Shown here: in pieces, positions 8,460 to 16,460 of the stretch
Numbering within the stretch: the stretch's first letter is position 1
How the letters are laid out: each line of letters opens with the position of its first letter
Assembly (NCBI GenBank): GCA_964551335.1
Contig: CAZKCO010000013.1
Location: forward strand, 62,001 to 126,000
Reading direction: 5' to 3'
From: Tunicatimonas sp964551335
GTDB lineage: Bacteria > Bacteroidota > Bacteroidia > Cytophagales > Cyclobacteriaceae
DNA: 64,000 nucleotides
Program-made: the position numbers and the translations under genes
The notes under the pieces: model-generated
The model's database searches: none
What the model was told of the DNA's origin: nothing
What the model saw: the letters and a program-made list of their open reading frames with translations, nothing else

Positions 8460-8481
8460 TTCGCAGTTGCTTCAAAATACA

Positions 8482-8516
8482 AACGCTGGGATCATTAGTG
8501 ATCTCAGCGTTTTTTT
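8482..8516 (+). terminator. Intrinsic terminator after dps
   Basis: AACGCTGGGATCA and TGATCTCAGCGTT form a near-perfect stem around the loop TTAG, followed by seven T. It ends dps. The reverse strand also gives a stem followed by TTTG, so it may weakly stop rimM, which converges on it. Confidence 0.9.
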
Positions 8517-8535
8517 ATGGTCGAAGCCCTAAATT

Positions 8536-9057
8536 CTATAAGTCCAGAAGACCTTCCGGCAGATTAACGTAGACAATCTGTTTAACCTTATCTACCTGGG
8601 GCACCAGTTCGTCGTTAATGGGAATGAGCACTTCCCGATTCTGGTAGTCCATAGCGATCAAATCCTGACTACCGCCGGAATACACGTCTTTTACCGTACC
8701 TAACTCTCCCTGTTGCTGGTCTACTATCCGAAAACCTACAATCTCGTGGAAGTAATAATTGCCCTCCCCCAAATCGGGTAGCGCATCCAACGGTAAATAG
8801 AGGCTAGCTTTTACCAGCTCTTGGGCCTGCTCAATGCTGTCTACGTCTTCAAACTTCACCAGCGCCCGCTGCGCCTGTATGACAATGGTATCAATAAAAA
8901 AAGGAATCAACGTTCCGGAGTTGGGTAACTCCACGAACACTGATTCCAAATTTTCGTAAGCTGCGGGATCGTCTACATCTAACACGATGCTGACTTCCCC
9001 CTGAAGTCCGTGCGTTTTGCTGATGTATCCTAACTGATAGCAATCATCAATTCGCAT
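8536..9057 (-). CDS. rimM: Ribosome maturation factor RimM
   Basis: A 173-residue protein with the RimM N-terminal barrel (LGYISKTHGLQGEVSI at residues 9-24) and the C-terminal PRC-barrel (YFHEIVGFRIVD, GTVKDVYSGGSQDLIAM, VLIPINDELV, VNLPEGLLDL). RimM binds S19 and helps mature the 3' domain of 16S rRNA in the 30S subunit. The start lies six bases after the rpsP stop, so the two are one operon, the order seen in most bacteria. Length and motifs are normal. Confidence 0.95.
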   Translation of the reverse strand: MRIDDCYQLGYISKTHGLQGEVSIVLDVDDPAAYENLESVFVELPNSGTLIPFFIDTIVIQAQRALVKFEDVDSIEQAQELVKASLYLPLDALPDLGEGNYYFHEIVGFRIVDQQQGELGTVKDVYSGGSQDLIAMDYQNREVLIPINDELVPQVDKVKQIVYVNLPEGLLDL

Positions 9058-9063
9058 GGATGC

Positions 9064-10350
9064 CTATTTCTTTTTCTCTTCGCTTTCTTCAGAAGCTTCT
9101 TCTTTATCATCCTCAGAAGTTTCCTCCTTTGAAGCTTCATCTTTATCTTCAGTTTCAGCCTTGGGCTCCTCGGCTTTCTCTTCTTCCTCAGCAGGAGCTT
9201 CTTCCTCCGCCTTGGCTTCATCCGAAGGGGCTTCATCCGAAGGGGCTTCTTCCGAAGGGGCTTCTTCCGAAGTTTCGGCTTCCGCCTGAACCTCTTCACC
9301 TGCAGCTAGCTGAGCTGCCGCATCTGATGCCGCCGCTACCTTTTCCGGAGTAGCCGCAGCTTCTTCTTTCGGGGCTTCTTCAGCTTTAGCCTCTTCTTCG
9401 GCAGGTTTTTCTGCTGCGGGAGCTTCGGCTTTAGCTTCTTCCGAAGTGGCTTCTTCCGAAGTGGCTTCTTCCGAAGTGGCTTCTTCAGCAGGAGCCTCCT
9501 CAGTCTCTGCAGGCACTTCGGCATTAGGAGTTTCCTCTGCTTTCACTACCGGTTCCGGAGCTGCTTCTTCTGAAGCTTCGGTTTTAGTTTCAGCTTCGGG
9601 AGTTTCTTCAGCTTTCGCCTCTTCCTGAGCGGGTTCTTCCTTTGCGGGAGCTTCTGCTTTAGGGGCCTCTTCGGCCTTGGCTTCTTCCTTAGCTGGTTCC
9701 TCGGCTACCTGATCTTCGGTAGGTGCTTCGCTAGCTTCAGCGGTAGCTTCAGGTTCAGCGGCTGTTTCCTCAGCGGCTGTTTCCTCAGCGGCTGTTTCCT
9801 CAGCGGCTGTTTCCGCAGGGGCCTCTTCTGTTTCTTCCGCCTGAGCTTCGGCATTTTCCGCTGCTTCAGCCGCTTCTAATTCGGCAACTGCGGCGGCATT
9901 AGCCTCATCTAGTTCTTTCTGACGCGCTTCACTAACTTCACGCTCACGCTTCAGGCGTTCAGCGCGCTCTTGTTCTCGCTTCTGCGCTAATGTATCTTTC
10001 TTACCGGCAATTTTTGCTTCCTTCGTCTCCATCCACTCATTGAAGCGTTTGTCTGCTTCTTCTTGCGTAATTGCTCCTTTGTTCACTCCGATTTGCAAAT
10101 GCTTACGGAGCATTACCCCCCGGTACGAAAGTATTGCTCGTACGGTATCGGTAGGTTGGGCACCTTTCATCACCCAGTCAAGCGCCTTGTCATCGTTCAA
10201 GACGATAGCGGCGGGATCGGTATTGGGATTGTAAGTACCTAGTTTTTCAATAAAGCGACCATCTCGTGGTGCTCTGGCATCGGCTACGACCACGTCGTAA
10301 ATTGCCAGTCTCTTGCGTCCTCGACGCGATAATCTGATTTTTACTGCCAT
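9064..10350 (-). CDS. rpsP: 30S ribosomal protein S16 with a giant acidic Ala/Glu-rich tail
   Basis: Residues 1 to about 85 are a standard S16 (MAVKIRLSRRGRKRLAIYDV, RDGRFIEKLGTYNPN, DWVMKGAQPTDTVRAILSYRG), a protein needed for 30S assembly near the 5' domain of 16S rRNA. A charged helix follows (ADKRFNEWM to KELDEAN, about 95-150). Then comes an approximately 280-residue low-complexity tail of Glu, Ala, Pro, Thr and Ser, with in-frame 15-bp tandem repeats coding AEETA-, TSEEA- and PSEEA-type units, ending in EEKKK. S16 is usually 80-100 residues; Bacteroidota homologues often carry an extension of roughly 100, but 428 residues in total is extreme. The frame is open throughout and runs into rimM, so the tail is real coding sequence. 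Confidence 0.93.
   Translation of the reverse strand: MAVKIRLSRRGRKRLAIYDVVVADARAPRDGRFIEKLGTYNPNTDPAAIVLNDDKALDWVMKGAQPTDTVRAILSYRGVMLRKHLQIGVNKGAITQEEADKRFNEWMETKEAKIAGKKDTLAQKREQERAERLKREREVSEARQKELDEANAAAVAELEAAEAAENAEAQAEETEEAPAETAAEETAAEETAAEETAAEPEATAEASEAPTEDQVAEEPAKEEAKAEEAPKAEAPAKEEPAQEEAKAEETPEAETKTEASEEAAPEPVVKAEETPNAEVPAETEEAPAEEATSEEATSEEATSEEAKAEAPAAEKPAEEEAKAEEAPKEEAAATPEKVAAASDAAAQLAAGEEVQAEAETSEEAPSEEAPSDEAPSDEAKAEEEAPAEEEEKAEEPKAETEDKDEASKEETSEDDKEEASEESEEKKK
9214..9272. repeat. 15-bp tandem repeat, about four units, in rpsP tail
   Basis: On the plus strand the unit GGCTTCATCCGAAGG is repeated about four times with one or two changes (CATC to CTTC). On the coding minus strand it gives PSEEA/PSDEA units. 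The 15-base period keeps the frame when copy number changes. Confidence 0.9.
9434..9487. repeat. 15-bp tandem repeat, more than three units, in rpsP tail
   Basis: The plus-strand unit GCTTCTTCCGAAGTG recurs at least three times in near-identical form and codes for TSEEA on the minus strand. The near identity suggests recent slippage or unequal exchange. Confidence 0.9.
9757..9815. repeat. 15-bp tandem repeat, four units, in rpsP tail
   Basis: The plus-strand unit GCGGCTGTTTCCTCA occurs four times, the last diverging at the end, and codes for AEETA on the minus strand. With the two other arrays this makes three separate 15-bp minisatellites in one ribosomal protein gene. Confidence 0.9.
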
Positions 10351-10518
10351 AGTTTTGTTTTGTTAAACATACGTGGATCACGTCCACTTGTCGTAAAAAG
10401 ACTGCAAAGATACTGATTTTCGTATAAATCGTATCACAAACTCAACTTTTAACCTATTTTCTCTGGCACACGTTCCCTACTTTTTTAGATTTAGCCCTTT
10501 CCGCGTAAATTACCGCTT

Positions 10519-11646
10519 ATGAAAGCTACTGATCGGAGAAAATTTTTAGTACAAAGTGGGTCAGCGATAACGGCTGCGGCATTAGGGACTGCCTGTAGTT
10601 CCGGATCCTCCACCAAGAAGGTGCAGGCCCCTTACATCAATTTCAACGACACCTTTCGGTGGAAGATGGTAACTACCTGGCCGCCTAACTTTCCCATTCT
10701 GGGCGAAGGCTGCAACCTTTTTGCTCAGTGGGTAAACGAAATGTCGGGCGGACGTATGGAGATCACCGTGTACGGCGGAGGTGAGTTGGTTCCGGCCTTG
10801 GAGGTGTTTGATGCCGTTAGCAGCGGAGCCGTTGAATTAGGACACGGGGCGGGGTACTACTGGGCGGGTAAAATTCCGGCGGCTCAATTTTTCGCTACGG
10901 TTCCTTTCGGTATGAACGCCCAACAGATGAACGCCTGGCTGGTAGGCGGAGGCGGTACCGAACTCTGGCAGGAAACCTACCGCGACTATAATCTGATTCC
11001 CTATCCCGGAGGTAACACCGGCATGCAGATGGGCGGCTGGTTCAATCAGGAAATCCGCAGTATTGAAGATATTCAGGGCCTGAAAATGCGGATTCCGGGC
11101 ATTGGGGGCAAAGTATTTAACCAGGCGGGAGGCACTTCAGTGTTGGTAGCCGGAGGCGAAATCTATACTAATCTGGAACGAGGCGTCATCGATGCTACCG
11201 AGTGGATTGGCCCCTACCACGACTACCAGATGGGTTTCTACCAGGTAGCTAAATACTACTATTATCCCGGTTGGCACGAACCCGGAACCGCCCTGGAATT
11301 ATCGGTGAACAAAGAAAAATACGAAAACCTTCCTACTGATCTGCAAATAATCATCGCGGCAGCAGCCGAACGACTAAACCACTGGTCATTATGCCGCTCA
11401 GAAGCGATGAATAGCGAATACACGGTAAAATTAGCCGAAGAAGAAGGAGTACAGTTCCGCCAATTTCCCGATGATGTGCTGGCCGCTTTCCGAAAATACA
11501 GTGGAGAAGTAGTGGCCGATTTAACTGAGCAAGACCCGTTGGCAAGAAGGGCTTATGAATCATACGCCTCTTTTCAGCAGCAGATGAGTCGGTATACGCC
11601 ATACAACGAGCAAATCTATCATAGCAATTTCGGCACTATAGCTTAA
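10519..11646 (+). CDS. TRAP transporter substrate-binding protein (DctP/TakP-like)
   Basis: A 375-residue periplasmic binding protein of the DctP family. The N-terminus has Arg6-Arg7 and a lipobox LGTAC (Cys26), so it is an exported lipoprotein, perhaps via Tat. Motifs TTWPPNFPILGEG, FDAVSSGAVELGHGAGYYW, GLKMRIPGIGGKVFNQAGG and GVIDATEWIGPYHD match the TakP-like branch, which binds alpha-keto or other organic acids; the Arg in KMRIPG is the usual carboxylate-binding Arg. Its 3' end overlaps the convergent DUF2227 gene by 11 bases. The matching permeases lie at 14621-16448 on the other strand. Confidence 0.88.
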   Translation: MKATDRRKFLVQSGSAITAAALGTACSSGSSTKKVQAPYINFNDTFRWKMVTTWPPNFPILGEGCNLFAQWVNEMSGGRMEITVYGGGELVPALEVFDAVSSGAVELGHGAGYYWAGKIPAAQFFATVPFGMNAQQMNAWLVGGGGTELWQETYRDYNLIPYPGGNTGMQMGGWFNQEIRSIEDIQGLKMRIPGIGGKVFNQAGGTSVLVAGGEIYTNLERGVIDATEWIGPYHDYQMGFYQVAKYYYYPGWHEPGTALELSVNKEKYENLPTDLQIIIAAAAERLNHWSLCRSEAMNSEYTVKLAEEEGVQFRQFPDDVLAAFRKYSGEVVADLTEQDPLARRAYESYASFQQQMSRYTPYNEQIYHSNFGTIA

Positions 11647-12112
11647 CGTGGTCTAGCACCCAGTGACCAATATCGGAAATGGCTAGCCCTCCGATGAAAA
11701 TAGCAATAAATCGCTGGTATTCTTCCACCCAGGCCCAGATGCTCCATTGAGCTCCGGAAAAGGTGTGCGCCAGGTACTGCACCAGTACGGCAATTCCCAG
11801 CAGATATAAAACCCGGGTTACGGTACCAATGATGGGAGTATGACTAACACCCCGATGCCGGAAGAGCATAGCGTAGGGATACCATAAAAACACCCAGATA
11901 TAACCAATGCCTACTGACCAGCGGAGTAACGTGGTTTCCGATACCGTGCGCTGCCGCATATCCAGATCAGGGCTGATGAAGATACCGCAGAAACAACCAA
12001 TACCGGCTAGCCAGGTAGTGAGCACGTCGTGCTGGCTTAACTCCCAGGCAGCCCAGGCTACTGCGGGAGTAAGCACCAATGTTCCTACGTTATGTGTCCT
12101 TCCGGAAGCCAT
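11636..12112 (-). CDS. DUF2227 putative metal-binding membrane protein
   Basis: A 158-residue protein starting MASGRTHN, with ISPDLDMRQR and FRHRGVSHTPIIG. These His/Asp clusters and three to four hydrophobic segments are the pattern of DUF2227 (YdjM/LexA-binding-like metal-dependent membrane proteins). The conserved H, D and RG-SHT residues suggest a metal site at the membrane face. Activity is not established. It is convergent with, and overlaps, the end of the TRAP binding protein. Confidence 0.75.
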   Translation of the reverse strand: MASGRTHNVGTLVLTPAVAWAAWELSQHDVLTTWLAGIGCFCGIFISPDLDMRQRTVSETTLLRWSVGIGYIWVFLWYPYAMLFRHRGVSHTPIIGTVTRVLYLLGIAVLVQYLAHTFSGAQWSIWAWVEEYQRFIAIFIGGLAISDIGHWVLDHVKL

Positions 12113-12278
12113 AGTTATGATAAAAGGTAACTGTACAACGTCCCAATTGGTAAAATGATTGCCTACTTCTATTCTCTGAGGAGTTGGTCTATGTAAGTTT
12201 ACGACCTTATTTCACCTAGATTGAACAGTGCCTACCGATAACTGCAGTCTCTTGAAAAGAAAAATTAAAGAAAAGCCA

Positions 12279-13091
12279 TCAGTTGTTTCGCTGAGCTTTG
12301 ATGTGAGCAGCCACAGTACCGACCGGGGCAATCCAGATACCATTGGCCGGATCTTGGGCGTATTTCATGAGTTGCTCCAGCATATCCGTCCGGGTGGTTT
12401 GTCGCCCGCTATCTCCAATATCGTGGCCCGCTAGCACCACCCAGTGACCATACTGCTTTGCCGACTCAATAATGGCTTTCACCGCCGGAAAATCCAGTTC
12501 GTCCATGGGCATACCCATGAGTTGGGCCATATCGCAATAGGTAGGGTCGTTGGGCGCTTCGTCGAGCCAGCCCCGGCCGGTACTGAATAGTTCGGCTACC
12601 ACCGGCACATAGCTTTGGGTAGTGGTACCTCGGCCTACGTAGGTCTGTCCGCAGGGGTAGGCAAACTCGGTAGGCTTTACCCCCAGAAGAGCCTCAATTT
12701 GCTCACTGGCCTGCGCCAGTTCCTGACGCATTTGCGCCAAGGAATATTCCTCGATAGCTTTATCCCGAGCCCAGGTGAAGTTTCCCGAGCAGGGATGGTT
12801 TATCGAGTGGTTACCCATTTCGTGGCCAGTTTGGGCTGCCTGCTTCCATTTCTCGAGGCGACGCTCTACACTGCTAGGCACCAAATAGAAGGTAGCTTTT
12901 ACTCCGTATTGATCCAGCAGCGGGGTTCCTACATCTACCTGACTGGGTCGGGCGTCGTCAAAACTCAAGCTTACGGCTACCTGCTTCCCTTCCGGCCAGT
13001 TTATCTTGGTGGTACTGGATTGGGATCGTAGATCAGACAACAAACTGAAGGATAGTATAAGAATAGCGAGAAGGCGTAGGTGGGTGTTCAT
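12279..13091 (-). CDS. Polysaccharide deacetylase (CE4/NodB-type), secreted
   Basis: About 270 residues from the ATG at 13091; an upstream in-frame ATG at 13142 would put residues in front of the signal peptide (MNTHLRLLAILILSFSLL) and is less likely. CE4 motifs are clear: SFDDARPS (motif 1, base and metal Asp), GHEMGNHSINHP (motif 2, metal His-x-x-x-His) and, later, FAYPCGQT (motif 3). VVLAGHDIGD near the end supplies the final His. The family removes acetyl groups from GlcNAc polymers or other N-acyl sugars. It acts in the periplasm or outside; the substrate is unknown. Confidence 0.85.
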   Translation of the reverse strand: MNTHLRLLAILILSFSLLSDLRSQSSTTKINWPEGKQVAVSLSFDDARPSQVDVGTPLLDQYGVKATFYLVPSSVERRLEKWKQAAQTGHEMGNHSINHPCSGNFTWARDKAIEEYSLAQMRQELAQASEQIEALLGVKPTEFAYPCGQTYVGRGTTTQSYVPVVAELFSTGRGWLDEAPNDPTYCDMAQLMGMPMDELDFPAVKAIIESAKQYGHWVVLAGHDIGDSGRQTTRTDMLEQLMKYAQDPANGIWIAPVGTVAAHIKAQRNN

Positions 13092-13169
13092 ATTTTTTTT
13101 GCGACTAATGAAGAATGAAAATGCTAAAAAGTAGGCTGACAAGCAAGTATACCCTAATCGATCTCCAGC

Positions 13170-14531
13170 TTATACTTCCAATGAATCTTTAGCGGCTATT
13201 TTCTCTTTCACTTCTTCGTTTAGGGCCTGCTGGGGCGAGCTAAGTATTAGCTCCTGTACCCGCCGATCCAGGTTATTCCGATCCAGCGTACTTTTTACGT
13301 GTTGATTCATATGGTCTATCAGCTCCGACAGCGCAATCGAGAGTACCGAACTGTGGCGGTGCGATTCATCACTGTGCACCATGATCTCCAACCACTCAAT
13401 CAGCTTGTATATCACCACCGTATCTTGAGCTGTGTAATTTTTGATGGCTGTCCAGCACCAGGTAAATAAATCTTCAAAGAGAATGGGTTGACCTACCCAT
13501 CGCAGTGCGCCCTGCTTGTCGGTGATAATCGGTACCTGATGCGCGTCCATCTGCCGAACGAACAAACTCGTAAGACGGTTAATCGCTTCAACGGCCGTGC
13601 CTGGATCGTTTATGCCGGGACTCATGGCTTTTACTGCTATCTCGGTGAGCTGCTTAAACCCGAAAGCGTAGTTCTGAGAGATGATCTCTTGGGTTTTGAA
13701 TATGAACGTGTCCATTAAAGCCTGCCGCTCCTCCTCGGTTAACTGTCGGCTCACTCGGAAGAAAGTTTTTTTCTGGTGTACATACACCCCCCAAGGCACC
13801 GACATCCAGACTAAAACCCCCATCTTCTTGGTCAGATTCAGAAAAGTGTGGCGATCCATATCGTGAAGATAACCGGATACCGAACTGGGTACGGGCACCC
13901 AGGTTTGCGCACTGGGAATGTCTCCGGCAGGCATCATCTCGGTGCTTTCCAGGAAATTATTCAAGGACTTCAAAGTATCACGATACAGGTTACGAATAAT
14001 ATTACCTACTTGAATATGCTCGGAGATAGAGTGCACAAAGGCAATAAACATGGATAAACTAACCAGGCTTAACAGTATCGTCAGAACGATAGACAGATGA
14101 GGCACCTGAAAGGCGTATACGTTGGATTGAATACTGGATAATACCGCAATACTGTACAGAATAGTACCCAGATACGTACCAATAATTACCTGATGAAACC
14201 GCCGTCCGATAAGGCCCGGTAGCACCCGCGGTGAGTAATTGGATGCCGTTTGGTTGAGCACAATCATCACCATACTGAAGCTGAACACCATCAGCGAGAT
14301 CATTCCCCCGGTGATAGCCCCCAGCAGGCTACGCGCACTATCCGGATGAATCAGGTTTTTCACCGCCAGTGAATAACTGATTAGTTTCTCCGGCGAAGAC
14401 TCATCAATGTACAGCGTAATAAACGATAGCAGAATAAAGCCTGCCGCTATCACAGAGGGAATAAAGGCAATACTGCTAAAAATATCCAGATATAATTTCC
14501 GGAGCCAGCGATGAAAAAGTCGGAACGGCAT
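13170..14531 (-). CDS. DUF2254 family membrane protein
   Basis: About 453 residues from the ATG at 14531; a GTG 21 codons upstream (14594) is open but adds a non-hydrophobic stretch. The N-terminal half has about four membrane segments (FIPSVIAAGFILLSFITLY, MISLMVFSFSMVMIVL, VIIGTYLGTILYSIAVL, LSIVLTILLSLVSLSMFIAF) with the family signature NQTASNYSPRVLPGLIGRR. The rest is a soluble domain with AVKAMSPGINDPGTAVEAINRL, also conserved in the family. Function unknown. It is last in a probable operon after the AI-2E and TRAP permease genes. Confidence 0.85.
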   Translation of the reverse strand: MPFRLFHRWLRKLYLDIFSSIAFIPSVIAAGFILLSFITLYIDESSPEKLISYSLAVKNLIHPDSARSLLGAITGGMISLMVFSFSMVMIVLNQTASNYSPRVLPGLIGRRFHQVIIGTYLGTILYSIAVLSSIQSNVYAFQVPHLSIVLTILLSLVSLSMFIAFVHSISEHIQVGNIIRNLYRDTLKSLNNFLESTEMMPAGDIPSAQTWVPVPSSVSGYLHDMDRHTFLNLTKKMGVLVWMSVPWGVYVHQKKTFFRVSRQLTEEERQALMDTFIFKTQEIISQNYAFGFKQLTEIAVKAMSPGINDPGTAVEAINRLTSLFVRQMDAHQVPIITDKQGALRWVGQPILFEDLFTWCWTAIKNYTAQDTVVIYKLIEWLEIMVHSDESHRHSSVLSIALSELIDHMNQHVKSTLDRNNLDRRVQELILSSPQQALNEEVKEKIAAKDSLEV

Positions 14532-14620
14532 AGGCAAGAGAAAAGTATACTTATGTAACCCGTTTACGACACGGCTGTTCAGCAGTAATTGCACTGACGG
14601 CCAACTTCTACCATCACGGT

Positions 14621-15931
14621 CTATCTGTCCAGTAAAAAAGTGACGATATCGGGAAAGAGAATGACCAATGCCAGAAAGAGAATTTGAATAACGATATAAG
14701 GCACAATTCCCCGATACAGATGGCCGGTGGTAATCTGGGGTGGGGCCACTCCTTTCAGATAAAACAACGAAAAACCAAAGGGCGGCGAAAGAAACGAGGT
14801 TTGCAGATTAAGTGCTAGCAGTATACCAATCCAGATCAGATCAATGCCCATGCGGTTGAAGATAGGCGCTACTACCGGCACGATGATGAAAATAATCTCA
14901 ATAAAATCAATGAAGAAACCAGCGATAAACACCACAATCATGACAATTGCTAGAAAAGCCATGGGAGTCAGGTTGGCTCCTTCAATTAATCGTACCAGGT
15001 AGCGGTCGCCTTCCATTCCACGAAATACCAGCGCAAAAGCCGTAGCTCCCACCAGAATAATAAAGACCATGCAGGTAAGGTGAGTGGTTTCCCGCATCAC
15101 CTCCTTGAGCACTTGCAGCGTAAATTTTGCTTGTAAGATGGTAAGTAACGAAGCCCCGAAAGCCCCTACCGCTGCCGCTTCAGTGGGCGAAGCAATACCC
15201 GCAAAGATGGAGCCTAGTACCGCCACAATCAGTAGAAAAGGTAAAACAAAGGCCTTCAATACCTGTCCCGCCATATTTCCCTCCCGAAACCGAGCCACCT
15301 CCGCCGCGGGCATAGGCGGAGCCTGCTGAGGCCGGAAGTATGCCATTCCAACAACGTACAGCAAATAACACCCTACCAACCCCAAACCCGGAATAAGCGC
15401 TGCAGTGAACAGATCCCCTACCGACACATTGAGCACCGACCCCAGCAGCACCAGTACCACCGAAGGAGGAATAATCTGCCCCAAAGTGCCCGATGAGGCA
15501 ATGGTGCCCGTAGCCAGTTCGGGACTGTAGCCCCGCTTGAGCATGGTAGGTAAACTGATCAGGCCCATCGTTACTACGGTGGCCCCCACAATACCGGTAG
15601 AAGCGGCCAACATAGCTCCTACCACCACCACCGCAATGGCCAATCCTCCCCGGAATTTCCCGAACAGCAACGCCATGGTTTCCAGCAGGCTCTCCGCCAA
15701 TCCCGATTTCTCCAGCATAATTCCCATATAGATGAACAGGGGTACGGCAATAAGCACATAATTATTCATAGTGCCGTACACCCGTAGAGATAATAGGTAG
15801 AAGAAGTCAATATCAAACACAAACAATCCGAACAGCACCGAAACCCCACCCAGGGTAAAGGCTACCGGAAAACCAAACAGGATCAGAATGAAGATGAGTA
15901 GAAAAAGGATCAGCGGTAGGGCGTCAATCAT
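14621..15931 (-). CDS. dctM: TRAP transporter large permease (DctM)
   Basis: A 436-residue integral membrane protein with about 12 hydrophobic segments, the catalytic subunit of a sodium-driven TRAP transporter. GVSVLFGLFVFDI, GMINN-like VYGTMNNYVLIAVPLFIYMG, GIVGATVVTMGLISLPTML and GTLGQIIPPSVVLVLLG are DctM hallmarks. It overlaps dctQ by eight bases. The partner binding protein is 3 kb away on the opposite strand. Confidence 0.93.
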   Translation of the reverse strand: MIDALPLILFLLIFILILFGFPVAFTLGGVSVLFGLFVFDIDFFYLLSLRVYGTMNNYVLIAVPLFIYMGIMLEKSGLAESLLETMALLFGKFRGGLAIAVVVVGAMLAASTGIVGATVVTMGLISLPTMLKRGYSPELATGTIASSGTLGQIIPPSVVLVLLGSVLNVSVGDLFTAALIPGLGLVGCYLLYVVGMAYFRPQQAPPMPAAEVARFREGNMAGQVLKAFVLPFLLIVAVLGSIFAGIASPTEAAAVGAFGASLLTILQAKFTLQVLKEVMRETTHLTCMVFIILVGATAFALVFRGMEGDRYLVRLIEGANLTPMAFLAIVMIVVFIAGFFIDFIEIIFIIVPVVAPIFNRMGIDLIWIGILLALNLQTSFLSPPFGFSLFYLKGVAPPQITTGHLYRGIVPYIVIQILFLALVILFPDIVTFLLDR

Positions 15932-16448
15932 GCCGGGCAGTAGGTTCAGTCAGGGTAAGTAATGAATGAATCAGCAGGGAGATAGCCTGGAGCAGCAGTA
16001 GTGCAAACCCCAGCGGAATGGCGGCCTTCACCACGTAGCGGGCGGGCAATCCTCCCGGGTCGGGCGAACCTTCCTGAATGGCCCAGGCATTAGCCGTGAA
16101 CTCTACCGAAGCCATAATAGCCACTACACAAAACGGAATTAAGAAGAGTAAGGTGCCAATCAGGTTTACCCAGGCTTGGTTTTTAGGACTAAAGTTTTGG
16201 TAGAAAACATCCACTCTTACGTGACGGTCGTGCTTCAGGGCGTAAGCCGCTCCCAACAAAAAAATAAACGAAAACAAATGCCACTCCAGCTCCACGATAC
16301 CGGCCGAGGAGGTATTGAACAGATAGCGGGCGGCCACATCGTAGACAATCACCAGTACCAATATTGTGGTCAACCAGGCTACTCCTCGGCCTACCCACTC
16401 GTTGAGTTGATCAATGGCTTGGCTAACAGCATTAAGTGTATTTTTCAA
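15924..16448 (-). CDS. dctQ: TRAP transporter small permease (DctQ)
   Basis: A 174-residue four-segment membrane protein that supports DctM. VAWLTTILVLVIVYDVAARYLFN and GIVELEWHLFSFIFLLGAAYALKHDRHVRVDVFY are characteristic of DctQ. The only usable start is TTG at 16448, since a stop lies four codons upstream and no ATG or GTG occurs near the natural N-terminus; translation may be weak or coupled to the preceding gene, which ends 12 bases before. Confidence 0.9.
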   Translation of the reverse strand: MKNTLNAVSQAIDQLNEWVGRGVAWLTTILVLVIVYDVAARYLFNTSSAGIVELEWHLFSFIFLLGAAYALKHDRHVRVDVFYQNFSPKNQAWVNLIGTLLFLIPFCVVAIMASVEFTANAWAIQEGSPDPGGLPARYVVKAAIPLGFALLLLQAISLLIHSLLTLTEPTARHD

Positions 16449-16460
16449 GTAGATAAGTAT

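Noticed and set aside
9056..9628. Several plus-strand frames opposite the rpsP tail, rich in Ser/Ala
   Set aside because: They are shadows of a low-complexity repeat read in reverse; rpsP has the family core and the operon partner.
9214..9815. Repeat arrays as a possible CRISPR
   Set aside because: The 15-bp units are directly adjacent with no spacers and lie inside a coding frame.
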